The notes: generated by a model from the letters alone, not told the origin. A stretch of DNA of 64,000 nucleotides from Monarcha castaneiventris obscurior (GCA_026261815.1 JAMPIT010000848.1:4650001-4714000); one strand, 5' to 3'; positions 36,480-49,320 are shown, numbered from the stretch's first letter. Program-made: numbers and translations.

Positions 36480-36960
36480 TTTAACAAGTTCAGCCTCACA
36501 AACTGCCAAAGGGTGATTAATCAAACTCTTGCTAGTGCTACATCTGAGCTACTGAGTGTTGTACAGATACACAGGAATCACTGGCTAGACAGTATTTATA
36601 ACTGATCCCGAGGCTCATAAATCACCACTCAATAAATCCAGAGTTAAGAGCACCACAAAAATGTCCAGGAGCTAAGCAACCAAATAATCATTATAATAAT
36701 TAATACTGATCTTGTATAAAATGCTCTTTTTCACTAACAGATTTCAAAGCATTTGACAAAGTATGTGATTACAGGCCTGGTCAGCATAATTTTGTCTAAA
36801 CTGTTTTCCACAGGGAAATGATGCCTCAATAAACCTGAGATGTCTCATTATGTGTTGCCCCTTCTCTCAGTATGTGAAATGCCCTACAAAATTAGAATGA
36901 TTTAAAAACACCTTTGTTTTTCATCTGAGCCATAAGCTGTGTTTGAAATGGAATTTCCAG
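36480..36960. promoter_or_regulatory. Candidate conserved non-coding element
   Basis: AT-rich, repeat-free block with CAAATAATCATTATAATAATT-type homeodomain cores near 36680-36705 and almost no CpG. It has the general look of a conserved vertebrate enhancer; this is inference only. Confidence 0.25.
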
Positions 36961-37479
36961 AAATAGTGAGGGGGAGGGGAGAAAGGCCAGGGAGGAATTT
37001 ATAGTTTACAGATCTTGCAAATAGCTGAGTGTCATCCCAAACCAGACCAGCTCTTAAACATTTAGCACAAAAGCATCAGGCCACCCTTTCAGCATCTCTC
37101 AGTGAAACAGGGGCAGATCAGGAGCAAAGCCAATGTCTTGCCTGCCCTTGGCCTCCAAGGCACCTTGAGAAATCCGAGTTCACTCTCCCCTCACACTGAT
37201 GCTCTCACTACACATTGGCACCTGAGGGTACCTGGTGGAGGGGGTGTCCTTTGACAAATTCCTCCCAATTACACCGTGCAAAAGCTTAAGAGATATTGGC
37301 GCCTGTTAATGAAATCAAAGACTCCTAAGAGCCCTTTGTGCCCTGGGGTTGTGCATTTATAAACTACAGAGGTTTTGCTGCACATTCCATCTCGCCCTGC
37401 AGGAGCCAGCCCTGTGCTAAACGCTGCTGGGCAGGGCACAGACAGATTTTATTTATTGCCTAAAAGACACTTGTTAATC

Positions 37480-37800
37480 AGTTAGAGAAACCAATTGCAA
37501 AATACTTTGAGCCAACTGGATTAAAGTGATTATGGGATTATTAAATGGATTAAGTTCTATCGATAACTGGTTGTCAGCCAGAAGAGTTAAAGTCCTAATC
37601 AGTTTGAGAGAAAAAACATACCAGCCATTTACATTTGTGGTTCACCTTGAACTTATCTGTAACTTCCACTTGTTTCAGTCACGTTTCCATGGCAACCAGG
37701 GTAATTGACATTAATTACCGTATTTTGTCAGTGGTTATTTTGTGCTAAATTTAATTTTTTAATTGCTTTGAATGATGTGAGACCAAAGCAATGGTTTCAC
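37480..37800. promoter_or_regulatory. Candidate conserved non-coding element with RFX X-box
   Basis: A perfect X-box-type dyad GTTTCCATGGCAAC lies at 37683-37696. It fits the RFX consensus of two half-sites, GTTNCC and GGNAAC, separated by AT. Around it are GGTAATTGACATTAATTACC (37700-37719), itself an imperfect palindrome with TAATT cores, and many other TAAT-type sites. The block is AT-rich and not part of a recognised repeat. RFX sites of this form control ciliary and neural genes in animals. Function here is inference. Confidence 0.45.
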
Positions 37801-38007
37801 ATTCTGTTTTTGGTAAGGTTTTGAGGACATCAGGATGCATTTCCCTTCTCCCCAGCATAACACCCCTGGGGTCCATGTGTGTACAAAGGGGTCCCAGTGC
37901 CCAGGGTTGGTTTAACTGGGACAGGATGAGGTTTCAGGGGTTTAGGTCATAGCAGCAAAAGGGGGGAGGCCAAGGGTTTTGGGTGTAAATTCCAACAGTA
38001 GCTCACA

Positions 38008-38072
38008 CTGGATATAAAGAAAGAAAATTGCCTCCATGAGGGCAGTCAAACATTGGAGCAAGAGAGGTTGAG
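38008..38072 (+). mobile_element. CR1 LINE, upstream half, split by an LTR
   Basis: The sequence ACTGGATATAAAGAAAG through CAAACATTGGAGCAAGAGAG matches the CR1 region that normally reads on into the conserved 3' end. It stops exactly at the LTR boundary, and the missing remainder resumes at 38680. Confidence 0.8.
38067..38072. repeat. Target-site duplication GTTGAG, left copy
   Basis: GTTGAG directly precedes the LTR and is repeated at 38680-38685. Confidence 0.88.
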
Positions 38073-38679
38073 TGTTGGGGAAGATGAAACAGGAAAGCCT
38101 TATAAATATGATTACCTGGCAAAAGATGCTGAGAATATGGAAACTATAAGCGAGATTGAAATGAAAGCAAGCTTTGAGATACCAGGCCTCAGTTACTGAA
38201 CAACTGAAAACAATGGTGTGGCCGGCTGAAGGTAATCCCCGTTGATTAAAGAATGCCCTCTGCTTGGAGACAGCTCCAAGGGTCAGAGCAGACCCTGCCA
38301 GCTTGGCAGAGGGTCCAAAAGTAGTTTTTAGAGTTTAAAATATAATGCAGCATGGTAATGCAGTGATTCTTATAGGCTGTATGTAAATGTTGTAGGATTT
38401 GTAGCTTATACCAGATTGGTTAATGAAAATTAGAATATTCAGCACAGAAGATGATTTATTGCATTGTAAACGGGAACCACACACTTTCTACTCTCTCTCC
38501 CTCTCTTGCTCTCTCTTGCTCCCTTGCTTTCCTGGCCTGCTTCGAGCTGAGGCTGCAGCTCCAAGCAGGGCCCCTGCACCCACACCCTCAGCAATAAACC
38601 TCATGCTCTAAGACCTGACTCCAGAGATCTCTCGTCTCCATCCGTCCCAACCATCCTAAACCGACCAACAGATTCTACA
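38073..38679 (+). mobile_element. Solo LTR of an ERVK-like endogenous retrovirus, plus strand, nested in a CR1
   Basis: This 607-bp LTR starts TGTTGGGGAAGATG and ends CAACAGATTCTACA. A perfect 6-bp duplication GTTGAG flanks it (38067-38072 and 38680-38685); six bases is usual for ERVK and other betaretrovirus- or alpharetrovirus-like elements. AATAAA at 38593-38598 lies about 80 bp before the 3' end, giving the plus orientation. A CT-rich run (about 38490-38530) precedes it. There is no internal gene or second LTR, so it is solo. It interrupts a CR1, which dates it as the younger insertion. Confidence 0.92.
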
Positions 38680-38685
38680 GTTGAG
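38680..38685. repeat. Target-site duplication GTTGAG, right copy
   Basis: This is the partner of 38067-38072 and directly follows the LTR end. Confidence 0.88.
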
Positions 38686-38820
38686 CAGTCTCGGTCCTTG
38701 GGAATTTTCAAGACCAAGCAGGTTAAGCTTGGACTTCCTGCCCTGGCCTCATAGCTGACCTCGCTTTGAGATGAACTGGAGAATTCCTGTGGTCCCTTCC
38801 CACCTTAACCATCCTATGAC
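38680..38820 (+). mobile_element. CR1 LINE, 3' half, split by an LTR
   Basis: CR1 resumes at the duplicated GTTGAG and continues GCAGTCTCGGTCCTTGG, AATTTTCAAGACCAAGC, GTGGTCCCTTCCCACCTTAA and the tail CCATCCTATGAC. With 38008-38072 it forms one continuous CR1 once the LTR and one target copy are set aside. The copy is diverged and 5'-truncated. Confidence 0.85.
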
Positions 38821-39688
38821 CTCGTGTTCCTGTGACACAGCATCATTTATTTCTTTTGTTATTTTATGTAATCATAAAAATGATGAATCCACAGCATCTC
38901 ATAGGGTGTAGAAAGATTTATACTCTGCCTGAGGAACTTCTCTTCCGTTTTTTCTTACTCACTACAGGCATTTCAGTGCTATCCCTATCAAAATTCATGG
39001 CTCCACTGTGTATGTACTCACATCTGAGATTTTGACTCCAAATCCCTAAAGGTGTTTAGCACACTAACCCCCGCTGAAAACAGTGCTCAGCCATGGTAGG
39101 AAATGTCACCCTAGAGGCAGCCCACAACTGTAAAATATCATTTCTTTTTTTTTCTGAAATAGTTAACACAGGCCATAAAACAAAGTTCCTGGATGACATA
39201 GCTGCTGTCAAGCTGGGGGGAAAATAATGAATTTACTCTCACTGCAAACATTGAATTTTTGCATAAGCATGACAGTTTCAAAGCTCCTCTAACAACAATG
39301 AATGGGGCTGTGTTAAACTCACTAGGAAAAAAAGATACTGAAAATCTTGCCAAGGCATTACAATCCTACAGGTTGTGGGTTCAAAATATAGGTAAAAATC
39401 CTTGTTTTGAAGTATCAGATAATACTGAAAATTGGAGTTATTCTAAGATTGGAAAGATACTTTCTACTGTGTTATAAGTGCATCAGGCAAAAGGAATTGT
39501 CTTGGCTAGGAATAGGACATGGCAGAAATGTAATGGAGACATGTAACAGTTCACCAAAAGCATCAGAAGGCCATAAAGTTTGCAAAACTAAACAACAAAT
39601 CCCATAATAATTAATTTGGAAAACATCCGAAGGCATCATTTACTTCTGATGCTCCATCTGAGACATGTTGAGGTTCGTGCAAACGGTT
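38821..39688. other. Gene-free unique sequence
   Basis: AT-rich single-copy sequence with no gene or repeat recognised. Confidence 0.4.
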
Positions 39689-39810
39689 ATGAGGAAAGGC
39701 TGAGAGAGCTGGGGTTGTTCAGCCTGGAGAAGAGAAGCCTTGGGGTGACCTCATTGTGGCCCTCCAGTGCCTGAAGGGAGCTGAGAAGAAAGATGGAGAG
39801 AGACAATTTT
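39689..39810 (+). mobile_element. CR1 LINE, internal fragment, plus strand
   Basis: A CR1 piece from upstream of the 3' end: TATGAGGAAAGGCTGAGAGA, GCTGGGGTTGTTCAGCCTGG, AGAAGAGAAGCCTTGGGG, TGACCTCATTG, CTGAAGGGAGCTGAG and AAAGATGGAGAGAGAC. It ends before the 3' tail, so it is truncated at both ends. Confidence 0.9.
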
Positions 39811-42800
39811 AGCTCTGAAAACCAGATTTATGCAACTGGAGCCCCCATGGAGATCACAGGCGACCTTACCAGAAGCACTGGGCAAGAACAGTCCTTGCAT
39901 GGAGGACAAATATTCCAGCCTTTCCTTTGCTTAGTGCTTCTGATAAAATGTCTCTGCGATTCTGAATTGCTACAGATGATAAATCCTGAGTTTTAGGAAG
40001 GAAGGCAGGTGGGGAAGGCAGGGTGGAAACTGCTCAGGGTACGAGATGAGCTTCATAAGGGACAGCAAGAGGGGCCAACATCTTAGAAAAAACAAGGTTT
40101 AGGCTATGATATTTTGTGCATTCTCAGGGAGTTTTCAGGGTATTCAGATGAGCTCTATTTGGGTTTGCTACTCATTTAATATTTTTAAGAAGCAACAATT
40201 TTTCTGTGGGTGAGTTTGTGCAGCCATTCACAAGAGAACTGCAACCTGCAAGGAGGAGAGATACGAAGGATGGGGTGGGTTTGGATCTCAGGCCTTCCAC
40301 TGTGGTTTCAGAGAGATTATTACATTTGTTAGTCTTCACCAGCATTTTCAGACTGAGTTATGTGGTTGTCTGCATAGCTTGAAAGGGTGTCCCTGAATCA
40401 CAAAAAACACGGAGGAGGAGGGAGGGGAAGGCAGAGGAAAGAAGAGGTTTGACTGAGCCTGTTTTCAGACAGTGACCTGGAGTGGTTTCCTTAACTTCAG
40501 CCTTGCTCGCAGCCTCCTCTTTGCTGTTTTATTCCCCTCTTGGATAGAGCCTTCCTGATCCTGTCTATGGGGGAGACAACAAACCCCTAAGTTGCCCCCC
40601 AGCACAGCGTGTTCAAAGGAGCCATCCCTGGGTGAAACCAGGCAGAGATGAGGGGAGCAGAGCTGGCTGATGGGTACCAGGAGAGATGAATGTGACACGA
40701 GATAATGTACTGCACAGAACCTCTGAACATCTTCCCTTAACGAACAAATATGACTATTAAAAAAATACATTTCATAATAACAATTCAGCTCTGCAGTCAG
40801 GTTCTGCAGTGGCTGAGTGATGCTTTATTAGCTCAGACATCGCTGCGTAGAGAGCACTTGCAGTCTTTGCCCTTACACTTAATAACTCACTAAGCATGAA
40901 TGGGTTCAGTAATTCATTCCTTGTCTTGTGTGACTGCTCAGAAGCCTCATTGGGTTGGAATTTATGGCTTGTTCTTGCAAGACTGTGAGCACCTCCTGCA
41001 GGTCTGTGATAGCCCCCTGCTCCTGCCAACCTGAGCCTAGAGCTGTGGGGAGCTGAGCACCACCAGGACCTGTGCCTCCTCCTCTGCTGTGCTGACACAG
41101 GATGAGCACATTTGTGTCAGGCTTTTGTAAGGATTCGAGTTTGGCTGCTCCCTGATCTTGCACTTTGGTCCTCTGTGACTTCTAGGCAATCATCTTCTTG
41201 TGTCACGTATCATGCAATTAAGTGTTTCGTGAGGCTGGAGAACAAGCACATTATGGCCTTACAAAGACAAGAAAGTAAATCTTAGTCAGCTAAAGGAATA
41301 GAGGATGCACTTCAGAGGTAATTATTGAAATCTGCTTCCTGAAGAATTTCTTGATGGACTCCTGGACTCAAGCAGAGCAGAGCTGCCTGAGCTGGGGGTT
41401 AGCAGTGCTTCCTCTCTATTTCAAAGCTGTGTTGTCCAGCAAAGTGGGGCCAGATTGACCATTTCTGATGGCTGGAAGGCAGAATCATGAAGGGAGGGAA
41501 ACAAAAACTATAAAAACCCTGTATGACTTAATGAATGGGTAGTTTAATACAACCTAACAGCACAAGTGAGGGCAGGACAGGAACAATAAACAGGTCCATA
41601 AACCAGAGTGTCTCTGAAGCCCTCCATCCATGGTGGGACAGCAGTGCTGTACAGAGGAGGATCAACTCCTCAGCACTTTCAGCTAAAGCACGGCCTTTTA
41701 CTGGCAAAACCCTTGATTACTGGCAAATATTTCCCTTGAAAAGCTGCCTGAGACAAGCAAGAGACAGAGCAGTGAGCAGCCAACAGGTTCTGCCCACAGG
41801 TGCTGATGCACCCCGTGCTCGGAGTCGTCACTCAGCGCTGGGAGACCCCAGCTCTGGCTAAGAACAGATGTGGGCAAACGAGCAGCCTTGAGGGGAAACT
41901 CCAGATCCTCCAGCACAAACATAAGGCAATCAACATTTCCTCTGGGTTTTTTGTGCTGTCCTCTTTACTCTTTTTAAAGATGGGAACACCGAGCTGAGTG
42001 ACAGATTCTTCCTTCCTTCTCCGGATCCTATTGCTGTTTCCTTGCAGTAATATCCACTATTGGCATTTTCAAAGAGACTGAGGAAGTGAGAGTCCCAAAA
42101 GGGACATAAACATCCAGTCCCCTTGCAGAAAGCCCAGACTAGACTATCTATGAACATGAAAGCAGAACCTCCCAAACCTGTGAGGCAGAGACACGCTGGG
42201 TGGAAACAAACAAAGACGGAGTGATGCAATTCATTCAAGGTCATTCACAATGTCAGACGCAGAGCTGGGAAACAGCACTTTTATCCCCAACCTCCTTGTT
42301 AGGATTTCAAATGCTGAGTGATCCTTCCTCTCCCTCAAAACACAGAGACTCTGTTTCTTCACTCACCCAAGCTTGGTGTAAATCAGGAGCAAACACCTCG
42401 CAGGTCCCCAGTGTTATTTCATGAGCGAGTTGGGCTGTGCCTAATGCTCAGATTCTCCAGGGATTTCAGCAGGGCTCAGATGCCTAAATACCTTTGTGAA
42501 TTAAGTCTTGAGTGTCTGTTCATTAATGAAGAAAAAGCGGGGAAAGCGCAGCTGTAATTAGAGCAAAAGCAATGCCAGGGAGTAGCTGCATGAATAGTCT
42601 CTGATATGAAAAAGGATTGGCTCCAAGCTCACTGGTGCTCATTGGCATGAAAGAGAGTTCTGCTCACCAGAGCGTGCAGCAGTGCTCTGTAAATATGAGA
42701 ACCAACATATTCAGTCCTGCAGCCCTTTGGAGGGTGAACATTTCAAACTGGAAAGCGTGAATGGAAAGCCAAGTGTCCATTCCCTGGAAGAGCACGTGCA

Positions 42801-44029
42801 GTGGCAGTGCCCACTTCAGGGGTCACTCTCCCATGGCAGGGAACAGGGAACTCCATCCACCATGTGTGATCAAACCCCGATTTTTAAATTGTAAATGTTT
42901 AGGACTCACATTCTGCCCTTGTACAAAGGAAGAATCTGCATAAAGCTGAGCAGCCAGGTAAAAGGTGGCACCTGGTGAGCAGTTTATGGGTGGGAGGAAA
43001 GGATAATCATTAAAAATTTCTCATGGTGAGAGTGCAAAGCAAAGCCTGCAGCTTCCCCCCGTCCATGGCCGGAGCCTGGCTTGCTTTCAAGCCAAAGACC
43101 TCCAAGAGAACAGACCTTGTCCAAAGATTTTTTTGTACACACTCTTCCTTGGCCATGATCCTCATAACAGGCAACTCTTGGACTGAGTGGGAAGTTATCT
43201 CCAACATGATGATGGTGTGCAGCTGATCCCCTCACACCCAAAAGGTGTTGGGGAATCACATCCTACCAGGTCACATCTAACCAGCTTTGCCTGTTTGGAA
43301 AACCATCATGAAATACACTGGGGGCCAAACAACCTCAGTAACTGTGGGCCCAGTGCTGGCTGGTGCCTTGTGTTCGCTCTCAGAGCCAGCTTTGCACACA
43401 CACATCAGAACTGATAGGCTGAAGTGCCCTGGCAATTATGGGGAGATGAGGAGAAAGGAATTAGGCACCCAATGGGCTTCACCAGGCAGGAGCTTTGCTG
43501 AGTGTAAAGGATGTGGGAGCAGGATGATTTGCCCTGGACTCAGAAGCCACCAGTTCATTTTTATTTGTGTATATTTATTCGTGAGATGGGTTGAATTTGA
43601 ATGTTGAGATTATTTTGAGTAATGTCTCCGATGCTTTGACCCTGGCAATGGAGGTAAATTATCTGTAAAATGACTGTGATTTTAGCTGGATAATCTGATT
43701 GCCATTTAACCAATACAACAAACAAACATATGGCACAACTTTATATGTAAATCAGATGGCTCCAGAAAAAACTTGTTCAGGAGGGGTTTTTCCAGCTATC
43801 CCAGGAGAGCACCAGCCTTTCTGGAGCTGGTGTGGATGCACAAGGGTCACCCCTGCCAGCAGAACCATGCCCTTGGTGCTTGTTGGGCAGAGCTGGGATG
43901 AGGAACAGCTTTCCTTTGAACCTCTGGCACAGTGGGATTGCCAACTGAACCTTTAAAATCCCAGTCCCTGTTTGCATATGAAACAGGAATATCACTGCAC
44001 AATGGTAAGAGATGTATAGGAACAAATTC
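39811..44029. other. Gene-free unique sequence
   Basis: No gene is supported in 4.2 kb. Local AT-rich stretches alternate with GC-richer ones. No retroelement, tRNA or simple array was recognised. Confidence 0.4.
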
Positions 44030-44260
44030 TCTAAATTTAGTGTAATTACTTAATTTGATCTTTGAAACTAATAATAAGCAATGCTAATTTAGCTTCCTGT
44101 TTTCTTCTGAATAGAAACTGTGAATTTCTGAGGGAATTGGAATCTGCCTGGTGAGATCTAAATTTAGCTCAAGTAACAAGTGTCAGCCCCTATCTAATCC
44201 CACTTTAATCTGACACCTAATCCTTGCATTTGTGCAAAAATCAGCACCTTCTGCTGAATT
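44030..44260. promoter_or_regulatory. Candidate conserved non-coding element
   Basis: AT-rich, repeat-free block with GTAATTACTTAATTTG, ACTAATAATAAGC and GCTAATTTAGC, all homeodomain-type cores. CpG is nearly absent. The assignment rests on motif density and composition alone. Confidence 0.25.
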
Positions 44261-46566
44261 CTCTTCTGCCAATGTGCGTGGGATTGTTTAGGCACTCGAG
44301 GCTCTCAGGTACAAGCCTAATTTGTGGATAAAATAGATCATTTTATAAATATTCCGGGGGAGAGCATCTGTTTTATAAACTTGTCACCAGGAAAACTCGG
44401 TTTGAGAAATCCAAGCAGCGCCTCTAGAAACCTCATTTTATTAGCTGGAAATTGTGGGGTTTTTGCCAGGGTAGCCAAGGCCAAATGACCTCCCAGGCAC
44501 AGAAGCCATCCCAGTCAGGGTACACAGAGCAAAGCAGCCGGGCACTTTGCTGCCTTCTGGATGCACAGAGGGGTGAGCACCGGTTCTTGCAGCCTCCCAC
44601 AAAGCCCGTGTCCCTCTGGAGGAGGCAGCAGCAGCTTGTCCCACTGGGATGGCCCCTGGCCAGTGCTTGGGGCTCAGCAGGGGCTGTGCCTGCCCTGCCA
44701 CCCCCGGGTGTGCTGCGAGCTGGCACAGGCTGACGGGCAGAGGCAAAGGCTCTGCTTTCTCTTTTAGATTTAAGCCCTGTCCTCTGCAGGGTAAGAGGCT
44801 GATGAGGGTGAGTAAGGGGGTGGCAGACAAGCAGGGATGCCTTAGACTTCCCCAAGCATTTGCACAGAAACATGAAGCAACCAGCCTGGCTGATAGACAA
44901 AAAGGTTAACTCCCCCCAGCCTCCAAAAATGTTAAAAAATATAATCGGGTATAAATACATACCTTGGAGTAGAGTGGGTTTTTTCCCCTCTTGCCTACGC
45001 AGTAGATTATAGTTAATTAAACCTCTGCTCACATAAACAGAACAAGAAAGGATGTAAAAGTAATGAGCTGACAACACGGTCTGTATTATGTTGGGCTTCT
45101 AAGAGAATTTAATTTGGAGAAGAATTATGCACAGGCTGAAAGACAGTCCATTAAACTGAGCCAACTGTCTGGAAAGAGATAAAACAAAAAATAGAAATGT
45201 TCTGCCTCTTGTGAAACAAATACCAGGCTGCACCTTCCTCTTGCTTTGAGGGTGGCAGGGCTGCCCAGGCAGGGGCAAGGAGCCCGGTGACCACGAGTCC
45301 CTCCACGGGGACAAAGACACTGGCACCTTCTAGATGAACACAGATAATACTGACTCTGGTAAAGCCCATTTTACTTAAGCCTCCAGGGGATGACATTGAT
45401 GAGAGCTGAGAAATTAAAGGATTTGTTGTCTTTAGTTTTGACAAAAATAATTTTGGGTAGAACTGAACTTTCCTTTTAATTGTCTAAGCAAATTTAAAAT
45501 AAAATTTACAACAACTGTTCACTTCAGATTTAATAAAGCTTTACATATAACATCTTCTCCAGCCACTCCTAAGAGAAAGAATTATATTATTTATAAGTTA
45601 AAATGTTTATAAGAGATACCACCTCAGTTTACCTCCTACATACAATGCTAATTTGTTGACTGCTTATCTTTGTGATTAAAATAAACATCAGTTAATGTAA
45701 GAAGTAAAAATAAAAGCACACTACAAACAGGGCTGTTTTCCCTTCAGTAGCCTTGAAGACATTCACCTTAAAGAGCTTTTTATCCTTTATTCCAATATTG
45801 GCTCTGAACAGGTTCATTGATTTCAGGGCAGGTGCTCTAGGTGCACTGAAGTCAGTGAAAAAATTGAGTTGTTTCCATTTGTCCCTATTGCTTTGTTCAG
45901 CACTTTTGCCTCTCCTGTGTTTGTGGGAAACTTCAGGAGGTGCAGGCTGAAGCTTTGTATCAGCACTTAGAAAGGCAGGAAGACTCTGAAAAGAAAATGT
46001 GAGGGAACGTTTCAATTTGCCTGTTTTTGCCAGCTGGCCGGGTGCCGAAGGAAAGGATCAGGGGAGAGCACAGCACTGGGCTGGTGAATGGAGAAGTTCT
46101 ATCTGCTCCCTTGCACATCCCTCGGCCTTTGTTTGCTGCCCGTTTGGGTGGGCAGCAGTGATTACAGCTGCAGGAGCACTATCTCCCTGCTTCCAAAGGG
46201 ATGAAACCTGGCAGAGCCCATTTGTTTTGTATATTGACAATAATCCTTTCATTCCCAAGAACCACAAAGGCCCTTAAAATAAATACCAAAGCCGAGCAAA
46301 ATAAAACTGTCAACATTTCGACTGAGAACCTCTGAGAAGCTGGGCTCTCACTCAGCAAAACATCCACAACACAGGCAGAAAAGGCTGCTGGAAGTGCTGC
46401 CCCACCAGCTCCCAGGGGCTGTTTGCTCCCACAGCTCCCAAACCTTCCCCAGTGGCAGGTTTGGGGACACGGCTGGCTCTGCACCCTGGGCTGGCGCTGC
46501 ACCCATGTGGTGGGTGATTAACCTGTGGTATAAGGGACAGAGTGTTCTTGATAAGACAGTCTCTGG
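44261..46566. other. Gene-free unique sequence
   Basis: No gene is supported. The longest repeat-free open frame of the window is here: 214 codons, minus strand, 44433-45077. It has no recognisable domain, switches from a hydrophobic to a low-complexity basic composition, and lies in a locally GC-rich patch, so it is treated as chance. Confidence 0.35.
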
Positions 46567-46824
46567 TGCCAAAGATCTATTGGTTATGATAGAGAGAAGC
46601 CTCTCCCAGGATGCCTGTTCGGAGGTGGTGATGTACCCCAGTTCTGATTCCCTGGTTGGCTCTTGCTGTTAGCCACTCCCCTGTACTTAAGATCACCCCA
46701 CCACGTGTTCGGGGTCATTTTCCTCTGGAAACCTTCAGGAGTTGTAGCAATAAACTGCTCTCTTGGAACTCTATGCAAGTGCCCTTCTCAGCTCCTTGCC
46801 GTCGGATTCATATTACTGAAGTCA
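46567..46824 (+). mobile_element. Candidate short solo LTR, plus strand
   Basis: The 3' part reads like an LTR: a TATA-like TACTTAAG near 46683, AATAAA at 46749-46754, then a 70-bp U5-like stretch. Tentative ends are TG at 46567 and CA at 46824, flanked by TCTCTGG at 46560-46566 and 46825-46831. A 7-bp duplication is longer than retroviral integrases usually make, so the ends may be wrong; another possible start is TGTGGTGGG at 46506. The family was not identified. Confidence 0.4.
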
Positions 46825-46831
46825 TCTCTGG

Positions 46832-49320
46832 ATCTGTGCGTTCATGCATCTGAGCCCACAGAACCACAAGGGACTTTGTAATACACCCAGGCTCTGCCAG
46901 CAGCACTGGCTCCATCCCGAGCTCCCAGTTTCTCAGATAAATTAACCTGAGCAGTGTCTGGGTATTTGGGACCAGTCCTTGTAGGACTGCAGGTGCCTGG
47001 TGGTTGGAGGGGTGTGCTCTTCACCTGGTGAGCTCTGAGGAACGATGTGGGGCTGCAGCCAAGCAGGGGGTGTTGCTGAGCGTGGTTATGTGAAGGACCA
47101 GGGGACATGTGGAATATCTCCAAGGGTTTTTCTCTCCTGCTGGGCACACTCTGACCCTCAGCCCCAGCTGCACTGAGTCCCTGCAGCCCTGCAGAGGGAG
47201 AGAAGCTGGAGCAGTGGGTGGCAGAAGAGGCTGGGGGCTCCCCCAGAGAGCTGCACTCCTCTTCTCACCACATCCAGAGCCAAGGGACCAAAGCTGAGGG
47301 ATGTAGATGATTTTCCTTGTGGGACTGAACTCTTTCAGGCTCTGGAGTTTGCAAATAAGCTATTTCCAGTGAGATGTAGGCCAGCTGTGCAAAAGGAATT
47401 TGTTAAGCCACATCCATAAGGATGTTCACACAAGAGCTGGCACTTGCAGACTTTCTGGAAATTGAGCTGGGATTGATCAGCTCTTTGACATGACCTGGAA
47501 AATCTACTCTACTCTGTATTAAAGGTGCTATAGGAAGAAGCTGACAGCTCCCCAGCCCTGGTAGCACTCCCTCAAAGCTGGATGTCTTCTGCCCATTTCT
47601 TTAGCCACTCCTTAGCCACCTTCCCCATCCACCTCAGAAGAGCATTGCCATTAATTCTTTCCTGTGTTTTGCCTCCACTCGGGATGCATGGCCAGGGCTT
47701 TACTCCTTCCAACATCCCTTTTTTACAGTCCTACCTCAAAATAAGCTGAGGGTTTCTTCACAGCTGGGTGTGCTGAACTACAAAGCTAAGGTGCTTGAAG
47801 CCCTTGAGTTGCTGGAGCCCACCCTGTTGCACATCCCTGCCTAAGTGATATTGAAAACAAACAAAATTCTGCGGTTATTTTAACAAAATCAGCGCTCAGA
47901 GAGATCCTGCAAAAAATGACGTGTGCCATGCTGCTGGTGCTAACTGGAAACCAGTTGGAAATTCTTGCCAACAAACACAGATTTGCAGTTGACCCCTGAG
48001 CATGATCTGAATCCTTCTGGGTGTTTTGTTCCCACTCTGTGTCCAGGCTCCCACGATTGCTCCCCGGGTACTGGCACCCTCTCCAGCTGCTGGACATCCC
48101 ATCAGATCCTGAGCTTGCCTGGCATTGTCTTGTTGTTATTAGTGGGGGATTAGAAGTTTAAGGCCTCGCAGCTTAATGGCCTCAATGGGTGGAGAGCGTG
48201 GCACTGGCTGTGAAAATGACAAAAATCAATAGCTAATCCAGTGCAGTCAGTCAACCTTTTCAAAGCCTCATCCCTATTGATTTCCAGGAGCTGCTCTTCC
48301 TGTCCCTTGACGTAATCAGTCTGTTTGCTCAGCAGACAGGCTCGCTCCCTTCCACTCTCCCCCTCACTTTTTTAGGCTTTTTACACTTAGAAATGGATTA
48401 CTTAGATCCCCCCCAGCTTTTCATCTCTGGAGCTGTTGTCAGAGGAATGATTAAAGGCAAGGCAGACTGGGCAAGCATCTACTACAAATCAAGGGAGAGT
48501 TGACCCACGGTGTGATGGATGTTCCAGCGAAGGAGCAGGCAAGCTCAGAAGTGGAGAACATCTGGCCAGGTTAGATAGTTACAATTCAGGTGGTGAACAC
48601 AGGGAAAAAAAGATCACTTCCATCTCTTTTTCCCATCACTTTGAAGATGCATCAGAGTCACCACACTGATAGAAAAGTCCCTATGGCACCGTGTGAAATT
48701 AGGAATTGGGATGCAATATGTTGGAGCAACACTTCCAGAGAGGATTACAGGGTTTTTCCTTTACCCATGCTCCTCTGGCTGTTTGAAAGACAAATTTTAG
48801 GGGCATCTAGACACCTCTTGAAAAACCACCAGTATGAGGACACCTGTTGCTAGAACCCAGTGTAGTGGGGCTGAGCTGGCTCATCCCTGGGCAAACTGCT
48901 GGAAACTCTTCTGGATGTGTGACTTTCACACCTCAACATCGTCCATCCCCAGAACACAAAGCCACTGAGAAAGCAGGAAGGCAGACAGGAAACACTGGCC
49001 ACAGGCTCAGACCAGGCTCAGCAGGGGTTGGTCCAGTCTTTCCAGACTGACTCATGGCCATCCACTGCTCCTGTGATGCCTTAGGTTTTAATTTTTATAT
49101 TTTTCAAATCCTGTACTGCTCAGTGTGTAACTCTGAAGTTCCTTGTAGCCTGGAATTTCTGCTCTCTCGTGCTGGGCAGACACAACAAAGCCTCTCCAGG
49201 CTTTGCCTTCAAGGACAGCCAGGCTCTTCTAGGCCCAAAATGTGTAAACCAAAGACTCTAAGGGAGGGCAAGCTGAGGGGAATTACATCATTGAACTGGG
49301 GCTTTAATTGAAGAATTAAC
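46832..49320. other. Gene-free unique sequence
   Basis: No gene is supported in 2.5 kb. Frames are short. No retroelement was recognised. Confidence 0.4.

Noticed and set aside
44433..45077. 214-codon minus-strand open frame
   Set aside because: No recognisable domain, uneven low-complexity composition, and a GC-rich patch that lowers stop frequency. Transcript or conservation data would be needed to revive it.
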